A stretch of DNA of 64,000 bases from Mesorhizobium sp. M00.F.Ca.ET.216.01.1.1 (lineage in GTDB: Bacteria; Pseudomonadota; Alphaproteobacteria; Rhizobiales; Rhizobiaceae), in contig NZ_SADR02000002.1 of NCBI RefSeq assembly GCF_004010325.2, positions 1 to 64,000 of the forward strand. Direction: 5' to 3'. Shown here piece by piece: positions 26,964 to 35,804 of this stretch (position 1 is the first letter of the stretch; the number at the start of each line of letters is the position of its first letter). The position numbers and the translations under genes were made by a program. The notes beneath the pieces were generated by a model that worked only from the letters and a program-made list of their open reading frames with translations, ran no database searches and was not told the DNA's origin.

Positions 26964-26999
26964 AGTGAAAGCTCCTGGGGCGCAAGCAAGTACGCGCCT

Positions 27000-27281
27000 C
27001 TAGTGATAGTCGGTTATTTCGACATCCTCTGCATTGCCGTCCATCCATCGAAAGCAAACGCGGAATTGATCGTTGATGAGAATTGAGTGCTGACCAGCAC
27101 GGTCGCCTTTCAGCGCTTCAAGTCGGTTCCCCGGAGGCGTCATCAAGTCCTTCAGTTCGACGGCATGTTCGATCATGAACAGCTTCCGTTGGGCCGAACG
27201 GACAAGGTCCGAAGGAAAGCCTTTCGGGGCTTTACCCAGCCCGACCGCCTCGCTCGTCCTGTCCTTGTAGGACCTGATCAT
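27000..27281 (-). CDS. higB: HigB-type mRNA interferase toxin
   Basis: A 93-residue RelE-superfamily toxin. The N-terminal MIRSYKDRTSEAVGLGK, the central RKLFMIEHAVELKDLMTPPGNRLE and the C-terminal HSILINDQFRVCFRWMDG then DVEITDYH are the HigB pattern; the histidine at the C-terminus is in the usual position. HigB cleaves mRNA on the ribosome. ATG 27281 follows GGAAGGCGGG; an in-frame ATG at 27311 is possible but lacks a ribosome site and would overlap an operator. Confidence 0.92.
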   Translation of the reverse strand: MIRSYKDRTSEAVGLGKAPKGFPSDLVRSAQRKLFMIEHAVELKDLMTPPGNRLEALKGDRAGQHSILINDQFRVCFRWMDGNAEDVEITDYH

Positions 27282-27299
27282 CCCGCCTTCCGACGAAAC

Positions 27300-27354
27300 G
27301 TACCATCTCATGATACGTCCCGAAGGTCAATCAGAAAGTATCTCCAGATGATAC
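27300..27354 (-). promoter_or_regulatory. Paired operators upstream of higBA
   Basis: GTACCATCTCATGATAC (27300-27316) and GTATCTCCAGATGATAC (27338-27354) are imperfect inverted repeats of the form GTAYC-N7-GATAC, 38 bp apart, directly upstream of higB. This is what a HigA autorepression region looks like. Binding is inferred. Confidence 0.6.
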
Positions 27355-27522
27355 GAAAGGCTCACGCGGCAGGAACTGCCGGGTCGGCGAGCCGCGCGGA
27401 CTGAAGACCGAGTTGAGACTATCACCTGAACTGGTCGACGTGCCGCCCTACCGTCACGCGCAGTGTTCGAGCAAACGACGCCTGAAACCGCCTGCCCGAA
27501 AACAGCCCGTCGCCGGTGCTTG

Positions 27523-27550
27523 CCCGCCGCCCCTCGCGGCGGGTTCTTTT
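27523..27550 (+). terminator. Orphan intrinsic terminator
   Basis: CCCGCCGC and GCGGCGGG pair over a 5-base loop and TTCTTTT follows, on the plus strand. No plus-strand protein gene precedes it: higBA is on the minus strand. It may end a non-coding transcript from 27355-27522. Confidence 0.6.
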
Positions 27551-27553
27551 AGT

Positions 27554-27823
27554 CTATTTCGGCTGGCGTGCCTTCACATTTGCATGGTCGTTGGCCGCTT
27601 GCGTGTCGGTCGCCGGGGTCTGGGTATCGGCACCCGTAAACGGGCTGCCCTGCCCTGGTGCGAGAGTGCCGCTGTGGCCAGCCTTGTTGGTCTGGAAGGG
27701 CTGGCTACCAGCAGTGAGACCATGTTGTTGAGCTTGGAACAAGTGGTCGTCCGCCCTCGCAAGGCCGGCAAAGGCAATGAGCGATACGCCTGTAGCAGCT
27801 AGGATAAGCGCGTGCGTTTTCAT
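27554..27823 (-). CDS. Small secreted hypothetical protein
   Basis: An 89-residue precursor with a signal peptide (MKTHALILAATGVSLIAFAG, cleavage after ARA) and a mature part rich in Gln, Thr and Gly (DDHLFQAQQHGLTAGSQPF, QGSPFTGADTQTPATDTQ). There is no cysteine. AAGGAG precedes ATG 27823. It resembles short exported proteins of Mesorhizobium, but I assign no family or function. The coding sequence stops three bases from the orphan terminator on the other strand. Confidence 0.7.
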   Translation of the reverse strand: MKTHALILAATGVSLIAFAGLARADDHLFQAQQHGLTAGSQPFQTNKAGHSGTLAPGQGSPFTGADTQTPATDTQAANDHANVKARQPK

Positions 27824-27992
27824 TTCTGGACTCCTTTGAGTGGCCAGAACGAGCCGCAGCCGTTCTGGCGGCTTCAACGAAGGGATATTCGAAAACATCC
27901 CCTTTGCCTGCCCGCCATCACATGAGAAAGACAACGCTCCTGCTGCCCGATTTATTCCGGCTGAAAAACACCGGCGATCGACATGCGGCCTA

Positions 27993-28760
27993 TCAGGCGA
28001 CCGAATAGCCACCGTCGGCGAGCAGGCCGTGGCCGGAGACGAACGAAGCATCATCTGACGCAAGGAAGGCGACGATCGTCGCAATCTCTTCCGGCGAGCC
28101 AGCCCGGCCGGGAACGGTCGATGCGGCGAAGGCGCGCTTCGCCTCGGTGCTCGGCCAGATGCGGTCCTGGAACGGGGTGTCTATGATGCCGGGGCAGATC
28201 GAGTTGACGCGTACGCCCTGCTTGAACAGTTCGATCGATGCGGTCTTGGTGAGGCCGAGCACCGCGTGCTTGCTGGCAACATAGAGCCCGGCGTTGCCGA
28301 AGCCGATCACGCCACCCATCGAGGCATTGTTGATGATCGTGCCACCGCCCTGAGCCAGCATCGCTTTGGCCTCGTGCTTCATCGACCAGAAGACGCCGCG
28401 GACATTGGCGTTGAAGATCATGTCGTAGACCTCGTTCGACTGGTCGGCGAAAGCGGTGAACCCGCCTTCGGTACCGGCATTGTTGAAGGCGACGTCGATC
28501 CGCCCGTAGGTCGAGATCGTTTTCGCGACGAGGTCGATCACGCTCTGCTCGACGTTGACGTCGGCGACGACGGCTGTCGCCTCGAAGCCGGCCTCCCTGA
28601 TCTCGGTGACCAGCGCGTCGATTTCGGATTGGCGGCGAGCACTGGCGATGACCTTGGTGCCGCGGCGCGCGAGTTCGAAGGCGGTTGCACGTCCGATGCC
28701 CGAGCTGGCGCCGGTTACCAGGGCGACCTTGCCGTCGAGCGTCTTCAGGATCTTTGTCAT
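27993..28760 (-). CDS. Short-chain dehydrogenase/reductase
   Basis: A 255-residue classical SDR. The NAD(P) motif TGASSGIG is at about 16-23, the NNAG motif follows in VAFNNAGTEGG, the catalytic Ser is in NNASMGG and Tyr/Lys in YVASKHAVLG. C-terminal PGIIDTPFQDRIWP supports a normal substrate loop. GGAG lies before ATG 28760. It is divergent from the LysR gene at 28913, its likely regulator. The substrate is not predictable; such SDR/LysR pairs are common in rhizobial catabolic loci. Confidence 0.92.
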   Translation of the reverse strand: MTKILKTLDGKVALVTGASSGIGRATAFELARRGTKVIASARRQSEIDALVTEIREAGFEATAVVADVNVEQSVIDLVAKTISTYGRIDVAFNNAGTEGGFTAFADQSNEVYDMIFNANVRGVFWSMKHEAKAMLAQGGGTIINNASMGGVIGFGNAGLYVASKHAVLGLTKTASIELFKQGVRVNSICPGIIDTPFQDRIWPSTEAKRAFAASTVPGRAGSPEEIATIVAFLASDDASFVSGHGLLADGGYSVA

Positions 28761-28912
28761 GGGGTTCTCCATCGGTTGAAATCTTGCCCGGGCAGAGCGC
28801 CATTCGATGGAGCCATTGTTCCGGTGCCCCATTACCTAGAGGCTCCAGAAAGATATGATTAGACGCATAATCGTTCTCATAGTAGTGAATGAAATATATG
28901 AATTGATCTGGT

Positions 28913-29809
28913 ATGCCCATGCACGGAACGGAACTGGCCGAGTTATCGACCTTCCTCGCGGTCGCGCGTCACAGGAGCTTCAAGCAGGCCGCCGTCCAGC
29001 GCAGCGTGGCTGCCTCGGCAGTCAGCCACACGATCCGCAGCCTGGAAGCACGTGTCGGCGTACGGCTGTTCCATCGCACGACCCGCAGCGTGTCGCTGAC
29101 AGAAGCCGGCGAGCGGTTCCTGATGGAGTTGCATCCTGCGTTCGGTCAGATCGAAAAAGCGCTGGAAAACCTCAACGCCTTCCGCGGGACTCCGTTCGGA
29201 ACGGTTCGGATCAATGTTCCCAGTTCCATCGCACCCTTCCTGCTGCACGACATGATGGGGCCGTTGCTGAAACAGAATCCGGGGCTTCGACTGGATATCG
29301 TTGCGACCGACAGGCTGGTCGATATCGTCGAGGAAGGCTTCGATGCCGGTGTTCGCTTTGGCGAACGCCTCACGCAGGATATGATCGCGGTTCGTATCAA
29401 GACGCAGTTGCGTTTCGCCGTTGTCGGCTCACCCGAATATTTCAGGGGACGCAGATTGCCGCTTGTGCCGGGCGACCTGCGGGAGCACCTATGCATCCGC
29501 TATCGCTATCCGAGCGGCGCGATCTACAACTGGCAGTTCGAGCGCGACGGCGAGGCAGTCGATGTCGAGGTCGATGGTCCGATCACGCTCGATGACCAGG
29601 AGCTCATGGTCGAAGCAGCGCTACAGGGGTGCGGCCTTGCCTATGTCTGGGACAGTCGCATTCTGGCGCATCTCGCCAGCGGCGCACTGGACCGTTGCCT
29701 GGACGACTGGTGCGCCGTCGATGACGGTCTGTTCCTCTACTATCCAAGCCGACGATACCTCTCAGCCGGCCTTCGTGCGGTGATCGACATGCTCAAGGCT
29801 GGGAGCTAA
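28913..29809 (+). CDS. LysR-family transcriptional regulator
   Basis: A 298-residue regulator. The N-terminal winged helix-turn-helix is LSTFLAVARHRSFKQAAVQRSVAASAVSHTIRSLEARVGVRLFHRTTRSVSLTEAG in outline, and the remaining 200 residues form the co-inducer domain with VEEGFDAGVRFGERL, the CrgA/TtuA-like pattern. Divergent transcription from the SDR gene across about 150 bp implies control of that gene. The inducer is unknown. Confidence 0.92.
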   Translation: MPMHGTELAELSTFLAVARHRSFKQAAVQRSVAASAVSHTIRSLEARVGVRLFHRTTRSVSLTEAGERFLMELHPAFGQIEKALENLNAFRGTPFGTVRINVPSSIAPFLLHDMMGPLLKQNPGLRLDIVATDRLVDIVEEGFDAGVRFGERLTQDMIAVRIKTQLRFAVVGSPEYFRGRRLPLVPGDLREHLCIRYRYPSGAIYNWQFERDGEAVDVEVDGPITLDDQELMVEAALQGCGLAYVWDSRILAHLASGALDRCLDDWCAVDDGLFLYYPSRRYLSAGLRAVIDMLKAGS

Positions 29810-29831
29810 GGCAAGCTTCTGGCGACGTGCA

Positions 29832-30599
29832 CTAGCTCGCGGCGTTGAAGCGCAGGATATCGCGGCCGTCCTTGTCGACGATAACAAGCTTGCCGGCGTC
29901 GACATGATACGAGGCCGCTTTGGCCAGCGCCTCGAACAGCGCCTTTTCCTCGGCCATGATCTCCGGTGCGCAGGCCTTGAAGGTCGAGCCGATGCCGCTG
30001 ATCGCGATCTTGGCCCCATCCACCTTGGCGGTAGCGAAATAGACGTTGCAGGGGCCGCTGCCGCCGGCCTTGCCGGCCTCGCTGATCCTGAACGTCGCCT
30101 GCGGGTCGGTTATCACGCCGATGCCATCGATATATTCGACAAGCCAGCTCTGGCCGAACAGCGAGGCCGCTGCCGGCTTGTCGCTCGGTGCCACCATTTT
30201 CAGCATGACGGTCTGCGGCGCATCGCTCAGCGGGTCGACCTGATTGCGCATGTCGGATACGAACAGCAGCCTGTCGTCGGCGGTGATGCGCGCCTCGAGC
30301 GCATAGGTCATATCAGGCCGGATCACCCGGGGATCGAAGCTGATCTCGAACTTGATCGGCACCTGGCCGGCCGGCGCCACCGTGCGCTCGCCGACGATTG
30401 CGACCGGCGCATCGGCCTGCGATACGTCGGCAAGCTGGATGGAAAGCACGGCATTGGGCGGCAGCGCGATGCGCTCGCGATACATCACCTCGCCCTTCAG
30501 GGTCTTCTCGGCAGCGACGGAAGGCTCCGGAACGACTGATATGCCGACCACCACCGGCACAAGCCCGAAGATGAAGAACTCGGCGATCCTGTCCAGCAT
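29832..30599 (-). CDS. Exported YbaY/META-domain protein
   Basis: A 255-residue protein with a hydrophobic N-terminal segment ([15 protein letters not shown]) that may be a signal peptide or anchor. Residues 35-130 ([33 protein letters not shown]) match the YbaY/type III secretion lipoprotein-like beta-sandwich, and 145-255 ([38 protein letters not shown]) a META/HslJ-like domain with two cysteines that may pair. HslJ-type domains are linked with heat and novobiocin tolerance in E. coli. AAGGGGAGCAGGGTC precedes ATG 30599. Confidence 0.85.
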   Translation of the reverse strand: MLDRIAEFFIFGLVPVVVGISVVPEPSVAAEKTLKGEVMYRERIALPPNAVLSIQLADVSQADAPVAIVGERTVAPAGQVPIKFEISFDPRVIRPDMTYALEARITADDRLLFVSDMRNQVDPLSDAPQTVMLKMVAPSDKPAAASLFGQSWLVEYIDGIGVITDPQATFRISEAGKAGGSGPCNVYFATAKVDGAKIAISGIGSTFKACAPEIMAEEKALFEALAKAASYHVDAGKLVIVDKDGRDILRFNAAS

Positions 30600-30654
30600 G
30601 ACCCTGCTCCCCTTACCGCGCCAAACCGGCCAAAAGGTCTCGCAGGATTGCGGT

Positions 30655-30917
30655 GGTTCCGTGGCATTATTCGACTGGCCAATGCTTCCAGCGGCTGGCG
30701 GCCTCGTCGTGACCGGCAAATCTCGCTCAAGCCAAGCCCCGGCCTGGCGACACGACTGGCAGCCTTCGGGCTGCTGCTGATGACACTGGTCATAGAGATC
30801 ACGGTGCCGGACGGCTGGCCGCTGCACATCACCTGGGCGGCGATGGCGCTCGGCATCATGGCGTGGGGACCCGGCCGGATTTCGCTCGATCACTGGATCG
30901 GCACTCACAAAGGCTGA
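30655..30917 (+). pseudogene. DoxX-family remnant
   Basis: The C-terminal half of a DoxX membrane protein is recognisable: [19 protein letters not shown], then [31 protein letters not shown]. The N-terminal helices are gone; before position 30735 similar residues appear only in another frame ([10 protein letters not shown]), so a frameshift and truncation have occurred. The frame is open to the stop at 30917, but the protein would lack half of the fold. An intact DoxX relative is at 46623-47081. Confidence 0.7.
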
Positions 30918-30989
30918 GCTAAACTAAGCCACCTCTTCCGCGCAAAGGGGTCGAAACCATTTGGTGGATCTCCGCGGTGTCGCGAAGAC

Positions 30990-31478
30990 TCAAGTTCGTT
31001 TCCGCGCAGCCTGCTTCCAGCGACTTGCGGCCTCGTCGTCCGCCTCCTTGGCGTCGACCCAGCCGCCTTCGGAGCCGTCGGCGCGATGTTCCTTCTTCCA
31101 GAACGGCGCCCGCGATTTCAGATAATCCATGAGGAAGTTCGCCGCCTCGAACGCTGCCTGCCGGTGTACCGAAGCCGCCACCACCAGGACGATGTTTTCG
31201 CCGGGCGCAATCTTGCCATGACGGTGGATGGCGGTGAGCCCCTGCAGCGGCCAGCGCTCGATTGCCTCGGCGGCGATGCGGCCAATCTCGGCTTCAGCCA
31301 TGCCTGGATAATGTTCGAGTTCGAGCGCGGCCAAGGTGCCCGCCTCGTCGCGACAGAGGCCCGAGAAAGTTACCACGGCGCCGATGTCGGCGCGGCCTTG
31401 CGTCAGCCTGGCGATCTCGGCGGCGACATCGAAATCCTCCGCCTGGATGCGCACGATAGGCACCACCGCGGATATCAT
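30990..31478 (-). CDS. moaE: Molybdopterin synthase catalytic subunit
   Basis: A 162-residue MoaE, which with thiocarboxylated MoaD converts cyclic pyranopterin monophosphate to molybdopterin. Diagnostic pieces are ELEHYPGMAEAEI, the HRHGKIAPGE with conserved His-Arg, VLVVAASVHRQAAFEAANF and the lysine-containing APFWKKE near the C-terminus. ATG 31478 is chosen; an overlapping GTG at 31487 is possible. It follows moaD closely in the uvrC-pgsA-moaD-moaE block. Confidence 0.93.
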   Translation of the reverse strand: MISAVVPIVRIQAEDFDVAAEIARLTQGRADIGAVVTFSGLCRDEAGTLAALELEHYPGMAEAEIGRIAAEAIERWPLQGLTAIHRHGKIAPGENIVLVVAASVHRQAAFEAANFLMDYLKSRAPFWKKEHRADGSEGGWVDAKEADDEAASRWKQAARKRT

Positions 31479-31479
31479 T

Positions 31480-31737
31480 TCAACCACCGGTCATCGGCGG
31501 GAACAGCGCGATCTCGCGCGCGCCGGCGATCTTCTGGCGGTGCTCGACATGTTCCTGGTTGATGGCGACGCGGATAACGTCAGGATATTGCAGCGCGTGC
31601 TCGTATTCCTCGCCGCGCGATTTCAGCCAGCGCAAGAGGTCGGCAACCGTCTCGATGCCGGCCGGCAACTCGACATCCTCTTCCGGCTTGCCGATCCGCT
31701 CGCGTACCCAGGCGAAATAGATGAGCTTTGTCGACAT
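31480..31737 (-). CDS. moaD: Molybdopterin synthase sulfur-carrier subunit
   Basis: An 85-residue ubiquitin-like protein ending in the activated GG (FPPMTGG), the site of the thiocarboxylate. The N-terminal KLIYFAWVRERIGKPEEDVELP is standard for rhizobial MoaD. It starts 1 bp after the pgsA stop and abuts moaE, so these are translationally coupled. Confidence 0.93.
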   Translation of the reverse strand: MSTKLIYFAWVRERIGKPEEDVELPAGIETVADLLRWLKSRGEEYEHALQYPDVIRVAINQEHVEHRQKIAGAREIALFPPMTGG

Positions 31738-31738
31738 A

Positions 31739-32335
31739 CTACTCGTCCATGATGTGCTTGAGGCCGGCGCGGAAATAATCGTAGCCGGTGTAGAGCGTAA
31801 CCAGCGCCGCGATCCACAGCAGCACCAGCCCGGTCTGCGTGGTCAGCGGGAAGACCTTGTCGCCGGCCGGCCCGGCAAGCAAGAAGGCGATGGCGATCAT
31901 CTGGATGGTGGTCTTCCATTTTGCCAGCTGCGTCACCGGCACCGAAACCTTCAGCGCCGCCAGATATTCGCGCAGGCCCGAAACCAGGATCTCGCGGCAC
32001 AGGATGATGATCGCCGCCCACAGCGACCAGCCGGCGATGCCGGCATGGCGGTCGGTATCGGCCGCCAGAAGCAAGAGGCAAGTGGCGACCAGCAACTTGT
32101 CGGCGATCGGGTCGAGCATCTTGCCGATATTGGAGGTCTGCTGCCAGGCGCGCGCCAGATAGCCGTCGAAATAGTCGGTGACCGAGGCGAGCAGGAAGAT
32201 GACCAGCGCCGACCAGCGGGCGAAGTCGCTCGACTTCAAATGTCCTTCGAGGAAGAAGCACAGCACGACCAGCGGCACCGCGAGAATACGGGCGTAGGTG
32301 AGTATGTTGGGCAGGTTGAACGCGCGCTGGGCCAT
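31739..32335 (-). CDS. pgsA: CDP-diacylglycerol-glycerol-3-phosphate 3-phosphatidyltransferase
   Basis: A 198-residue membrane enzyme making phosphatidylglycerol phosphate. The CDP-alcohol motif is complete (DYFDGYLARAWQ, then GKMLDPIADK), and the N-terminal NLPNILTYARILAVP plus ILCREILVSGLREYLA are the PgsA-specific patterns. There are about six membrane helices. It sits between uvrC and moaD, an arrangement common in Rhizobiales. Confidence 0.93.
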   Translation of the reverse strand: MAQRAFNLPNILTYARILAVPLVVLCFFLEGHLKSSDFARWSALVIFLLASVTDYFDGYLARAWQQTSNIGKMLDPIADKLLVATCLLLLAADTDRHAGIAGWSLWAAIIILCREILVSGLREYLAALKVSVPVTQLAKWKTTIQMIAIAFLLAGPAGDKVFPLTTQTGLVLLWIAALVTLYTGYDYFRAGLKHIMDE

Positions 32336-32487
32336 GTCCGGGGGACTCTTTTTTCCTGCGTACTCAAATCAGAAGCGAATGTGGGGGGTCAACAGGCCAG
32401 ATTCGATTGGCCGGCTGAAAATACCGACAAATATGCCTAAAGCGCGTCGCGTTCGACAAAAATGCCGGCACTGAACACTGTTCAGTA

Positions 32488-34587
32488 TCAGCCTTCGTGA
32501 AAATGATTGTAGACCATTTTCGCGACCTGCTCGGAAATGCCGTCGACCTTGACAAGATCCTCGATCGCGGCGCGGCTGACCGCCTTGGCGGTGCCGAAAT
32601 GCATCAGCAGCGCGCGCTTGCGGCCGGGGCCGATGCCACTGATCTCGTCGAGCGGGCTTTTGACCATCTCCTTCTTGCGGCGGGCGCGGTGCGAGCCGAT
32701 GGCGAAGCGGTGGACCTCGTCGCGCAGTCGCTGGACGAAGTAGAGCACCGGGTCACGCACGGGCAGCGAAAACGGGGCCTTGCCCCTGACGAAGAAGCGT
32801 TCGCGTCCGGCGTCACGGTCCTGGCCTTTGGCGATGCCGATCGCCACGACCCGGTCCTCGATGCCGAGATCGGCCAGTATCTGGCGCACCGCCGTCATCT
32901 GGCCCTGACCCCCGTCGATCAGAATGACGTCGGGCCACGCCGGGAAGCTGCCGGTATCCTCGATATCGTCGCCCGGTTCGCTTAGGCCGGTGTCGTCCAC
33001 CGCCGCCTGCCCACCTGGCGGCGCATCGCCATGTTCCTTCAAGAGCCTGGAAAAGCGCCGCTGCATCACCTCGCGCATCATGCCGAAATCGTCGCCCGGC
33101 GTGATCTCGGTCGAGCGGATGTTGAATTTGCGGTACTGGTTCTTCACGAACCCTTCCGGCCCAGCGACAACCATGGCGCCGACGGCGTTGGTGCCCATGA
33201 TGTGCGAGTTGTCGTAGACCTCGATACGCACCGGTGGCTTTTTCAGGCCGAAGGTGTCAGCGAAGCCAGCCAGCAATCGCCCCTGCGTCGAGGTCTCGGC
33301 TAGCCGGCGGCCGAGCGCTTCGCGGGCATTCTGCAGTGCGTTGTCGGTCAGGTCCTTCTTCTCGCCGCGCTGCGGCACCGAGATCGTCACCTTGCGGCCG
33401 GCGCGGGTGGAAAGAGCCTCGGCGAGCAGCTCCTGGTCCTCGACAGCATGTGACAACAGGATGGTGCGCGGCGTCGGCTTGTCATCGTAAAACTGCGCCA
33501 GGAACGAGCCCAGCACCTCGGCCGCCTCCAGCGCCGGATCGGCCTTGGGGAAATAGGCGCGGTTGCCCCAGTTCTGGCCGGTGCGGAAGAAGAACACCTG
33601 GATGCAGACCTGGCCGCCTTCCTGGTGGATGGCGAAGACATCGGCTTCATCGACGGTCTGCGGATTGATGCCCTGGTGGCTTTGCACATGCGATAGCGCC
33701 GCCAGCCGGTCGCGATAGATGGCGGCGCGCTCGAAATCGAGATTTTCGGAGGCCTGCTGCATGGCAGCTGAGATTTCCGTCTTCACCTTCTGGCTGCGGC
33801 CTGACAGAAAATCCTTCGCCTCGGCGACCAGCCTGGCGTAATCGCCATGCGAGATCTCGCCGGTGCAGGGGCCGGCACAGCGCTTGATCTGAAACAGCAG
33901 GCATGGCCGGGTGCGGTTCTCGTAGAAGGAGTCCGTGCAGCTTCTGAGCAGGAAGGCACGCTGCAGCGAATTGATGGTGCGGCCGACGGCGCCGGCCGAG
34001 GCGAACGGGCCGAAATAGTCGCCCTTGCGCGAGCGCGCACCGCGATGCTTGTAGATGCCGGGCGAGACATGATCGCCGGTCAACAGGATATAGGGGAACG
34101 ATTTGTCGTCCCGCATCAGAACATTGAATCGCGGCCGCAAGCGCTTGATAAGATTGGCTTCGAGCAGCAGCGCTTCGATTTCGGTGCGGGTGACGACGAA
34201 TTCCATCGTCGACGTCTCGCGCACCATGCGGCCGATGCGGCTGGTGTGGAAACGGCCTTGCGCGTAGTTGGTCACCCGCTTCTTCAGGCTGCGCGCCTTG
34301 CCGACATAGAGCACGTCGCCAGCGGCATTCATCATGCGGTAGACACCGGGCGCGTTGGGCAGCCGCTTGACCAACGTCTGGATGACCTCGGCGCCAACCA
34401 TGCCGTCGGCATCGCCGGCATGCGGCGTCCAGTCGATGGCGGTGAAGGCGACGTCAGTGGCATCAGTGGCGGCACCTGAAGACTCCACAATCTCCTCCGC
34501 CGCCTCGTCCTCGATGTCGATCTCGGGGGGCAGGTCGTCGGCGGCGCCACCGCCGCCGCGTTTGTGTTTGTGGTCTACGGGACTCAT
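32488..34587 (-). CDS. uvrC: Excinuclease ABC subunit C
   Basis: A 699-residue UvrC that makes both incisions in nucleotide excision repair. The N-terminal 75 residues are an acidic, low-complexity extension usual in rhizobia; then the GIY-YIG-type nuclease ([21 protein letters not shown]), UVR motif near the centre, the RNase-H-like nuclease ([32 protein letters not shown]) and C-terminal helix-hairpin-helix ([17 protein letters not shown]). ATG 34587 lies inside sequence that is duplicated at the far end of a mobile island; an upstream in-frame ATG at 34620 lies in island DNA. Confidence 0.95.
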   Translation of the reverse strand: MSPVDHKHKRGGGGAADDLPPEIDIEDEAAEEIVESSGAATDATDVAFTAIDWTPHAGDADGMVGAEVIQTLVKRLPNAPGVYRMMNAAGDVLYVGKARSLKKRVTNYAQGRFHTSRIGRMVRETSTMEFVVTRTEIEALLLEANLIKRLRPRFNVLMRDDKSFPYILLTGDHVSPGIYKHRGARSRKGDYFGPFASAGAVGRTINSLQRAFLLRSCTDSFYENRTRPCLLFQIKRCAGPCTGEISHGDYARLVAEAKDFLSGRSQKVKTEISAAMQQASENLDFERAAIYRDRLAALSHVQSHQGINPQTVDEADVFAIHQEGGQVCIQVFFFRTGQNWGNRAYFPKADPALEAAEVLGSFLAQFYDDKPTPRTILLSHAVEDQELLAEALSTRAGRKVTISVPQRGEKKDLTDNALQNAREALGRRLAETSTQGRLLAGFADTFGLKKPPVRIEVYDNSHIMGTNAVGAMVVAGPEGFVKNQYRKFNIRSTEITPGDDFGMMREVMQRRFSRLLKEHGDAPPGGQAAVDDTGLSEPGDDIEDTGSFPAWPDVILIDGGQGQMTAVRQILADLGIEDRVVAIGIAKGQDRDAGRERFFVRGKAPFSLPVRDPVLYFVQRLRDEVHRFAIGSHRARRKKEMVKSPLDEISGIGPGRKRALLMHFGTAKAVSRAAIEDLVKVDGISEQVAKMVYNHFHEG

Positions 34588-34594
34588 TCCACCA

Positions 34595-34613
34595 TGCCTG
34601 TCACATCCGGCGT
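34595..34613 (+). repeat. Island attachment repeat, uvrC side
   Basis: TGCCTGTCACATCCGGCGT, identical to 37976-37994. The adjacent ACTCATTCC (34582-34590) is also repeated at the other end, with a two-base size difference in the gap. Confidence 0.85.
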
Positions 34614-34749
34614 AATGCATGCATATTCAGGCGAATGTCTATGGCCGCCGGAAAAACCTTTTATTTTAAAGGGATATAGCCCCTGCCCTGAAAATCGCAA
34701 GATCAGAACAAAAGGGGCATATCCGGATAAAAAGGGGCATTCCGTGGCG

Positions 34750-34773
34750 AAAATCCCCGGAAAATCCCCGGAC
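34750..34773 (+). repeat. AATCCCCGG repeats near island left end
   Basis: Two tandem AATCCCCGG units, 11 bp apart, closely match the pair at 37901-37922 beside the other boundary. Possible recombinase arm-type binding sites. Two AAAAGGGGCAT copies lie just before, near 34710-34735. Confidence 0.5.
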
Positions 34774-34908
34774 AGGTTCCGGGAATGTTCCGTGCAGATG
34801 TTCCGCCGCCACAAGCCATGGGCGGATCGTAGCGGGATCGGAGAGCAGCGTGTTTCCCTGCGACATGATCCTTGATCGGATCAGGTTCTATAAGTCTGCA
34901 CTTTCCGG

Positions 34909-34937
34909 TTGAAATCCGGTTGTACGGCCCGCATAAA
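34909..34937 (+). promoter_or_regulatory. Sigma-70-like promoter of the micro-cistron chain
   Basis: TTGAAA (34909-34914), a 17-base spacer and CATAAA (34932-34937) give a good vegetative promoter 44 bases upstream of the first start codon at 34982. No start site data. Confidence 0.45.
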
Positions 34938-34981
34938 AGGACACGCTAATTTTCCTTTAGCCACCATCCGGGACCGACGGT

Positions 34982-35005
34982 ATGAGCTATGAGGACGCCG
35001 CATGA
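34982..35005 (+). CDS. Possible 7-residue leader peptide (MSYEDAA)
   Basis: ATG 34982 to TGA 35003-35005 encodes seven residues. The stop overlaps the ATG of the following gene (ATGA at 35002-35005), the same coupling seen between all later members of the chain, which is the only reason to list it. Confidence 0.3.
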   Translation: MSYEDAA

Positions 35006-35259
35006 GCGGCCCCCAAATCAACAAGCTGCTGCGGGTCGACCAGATCTGGATGGCCCTGTCCGTCGATGACAACGGCACCGAGGGTGTCTGCGCGGTCCTG
35101 GTCGACGACGCATGGATGCCGCTCGTGGCGGCGGACAAACAGCGGCTGCCCTTGCTGCAGCAACAGGCGGCGATAATCGCCAGGCGCGACCAGCGCCTTG
35201 TCCGCATCGTGCGCCTGCACGATCGCGAGGAAGTCAGCCAGGTCGACGGGAGGCAGTGA
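35002..35259 (+). CDS. Island-borne hypothetical protein
   Basis: An 85-residue soluble product: INKLLRVDQIWMALSVDDNG, VCAVLVDDAWMPLVAADK, then a basic QAAIIARRDQRLVRIVRLHD. It looks like a compact alpha-beta protein of the kind common in Mesorhizobium phage-like islands, but I recognise no family. It is coupled to its neighbours by ATGA before and TGATG after, so it should be translated with them. Confidence 0.6.
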   Translation: MSGPQINKLLRVDQIWMALSVDDNGTEGVCAVLVDDAWMPLVAADKQRLPLLQQQAAIIARRDQRLVRIVRLHDREEVSQVDGRQ

Positions 35260-35309
35260 TGGCGGGAAGCCGCCCGCGCATGAAGGTCACCGACCAGGAG
35301 CCGGAATGA
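35259..35309 (+). CDS. Possible 16-residue peptide in the chain
   Basis: ATG 35259 overlaps the previous stop by one base (TGATG), and TGA 35307-35309 overlaps the next ATG at 35306. The peptide MAGSRPRMKVTDQEPE is basic and featureless. It may simply be a coupling device. Confidence 0.3.
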   Translation: MAGSRPRMKVTDQEPE

Positions 35310-35580
35310 TGAGCTACGTCTGCCCCCACTGCCTCGCCGAAAGCCGGAACCCGAACGACCTCAAGAACCTTTATTGCGGCCGCCGCCACCGCTTCGCCGA
35401 CCGCGATACCGCCGAAGAGAGGGAAGCCAAGCTGAACGCCGATCTGGACTGGATGCTGCGCCGCTACCCGGCGGAGCATGTGCTGGCAGTCCGCGGAAAT
35501 TCGGCCAAGAGATCACCGATCCCGACGAGGTCGCCCGCATCGAGCGCATGTTCGCCGGCCGCAAGGATCGGCTGCATTGA
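35306..35580 (+). pseudogene. Cysteine-knuckle hypothetical protein, frameshifted
   Basis: From ATG 35306 the product begins MMSYVCPHCLAESRNPNDLK and NLYCGRRHRFADRD, giving CPHC and C-x-R zinc-ribbon-like residues, then a charged helix (EEREAKLNADLDWMLRRYPAEHVLAV). Near 35495-35510 the protein-like frame changes: the plausible ending FGQEITDPDEVARIERMFAG is in another frame and ends at TGA 35578-35580, where the next gene starts. A single net indel explains both, so I call it broken, although a programmed shift cannot be excluded. Confidence 0.5.
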
Positions 35581-35804
35581 GCGCGCCGCTGCGCATGTGG
35601 ACGGTCTACGAGGGAGCCAAAGACGTTCCCACGCGCTACTGCGCCCGACTGTGGTTGGTCGGCTCCAACGGCGTTGCCTCGACCGACGCGCTGATCCACA
35701 CCGATGCCATCGAGTACCTGCGCGACCAGTTCAGGGCCGAGGGGCTTGTGCCGCTCAAGCGCGTGGCCGAGGATGACCCGGTCATTGTCGAGGTCTGGCT
35801 GTGA
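35577..35804 (+). CDS. Island-borne hypothetical protein
   Basis: A 75-residue product from TTG 35577, overlapping the previous stop as TTGA and preceded by AAGGA; ATG 35595 is an alternative. The sequence MWTVYEGAKDVPTRYCARLW, VASTDALIHTDAIEYLRDQF and VAEDDPVIVEVWL suggests a small beta-rich domain. No family is recognised, although similar short proteins occur in rhizobial prophage-like islands. The stop overlaps the next GTG (GTGA). Confidence 0.6.
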   Translation: MSAPLRMWTVYEGAKDVPTRYCARLWLVGSNGVASTDALIHTDAIEYLRDQFRAEGLVPLKRVAEDDPVIVEVWL

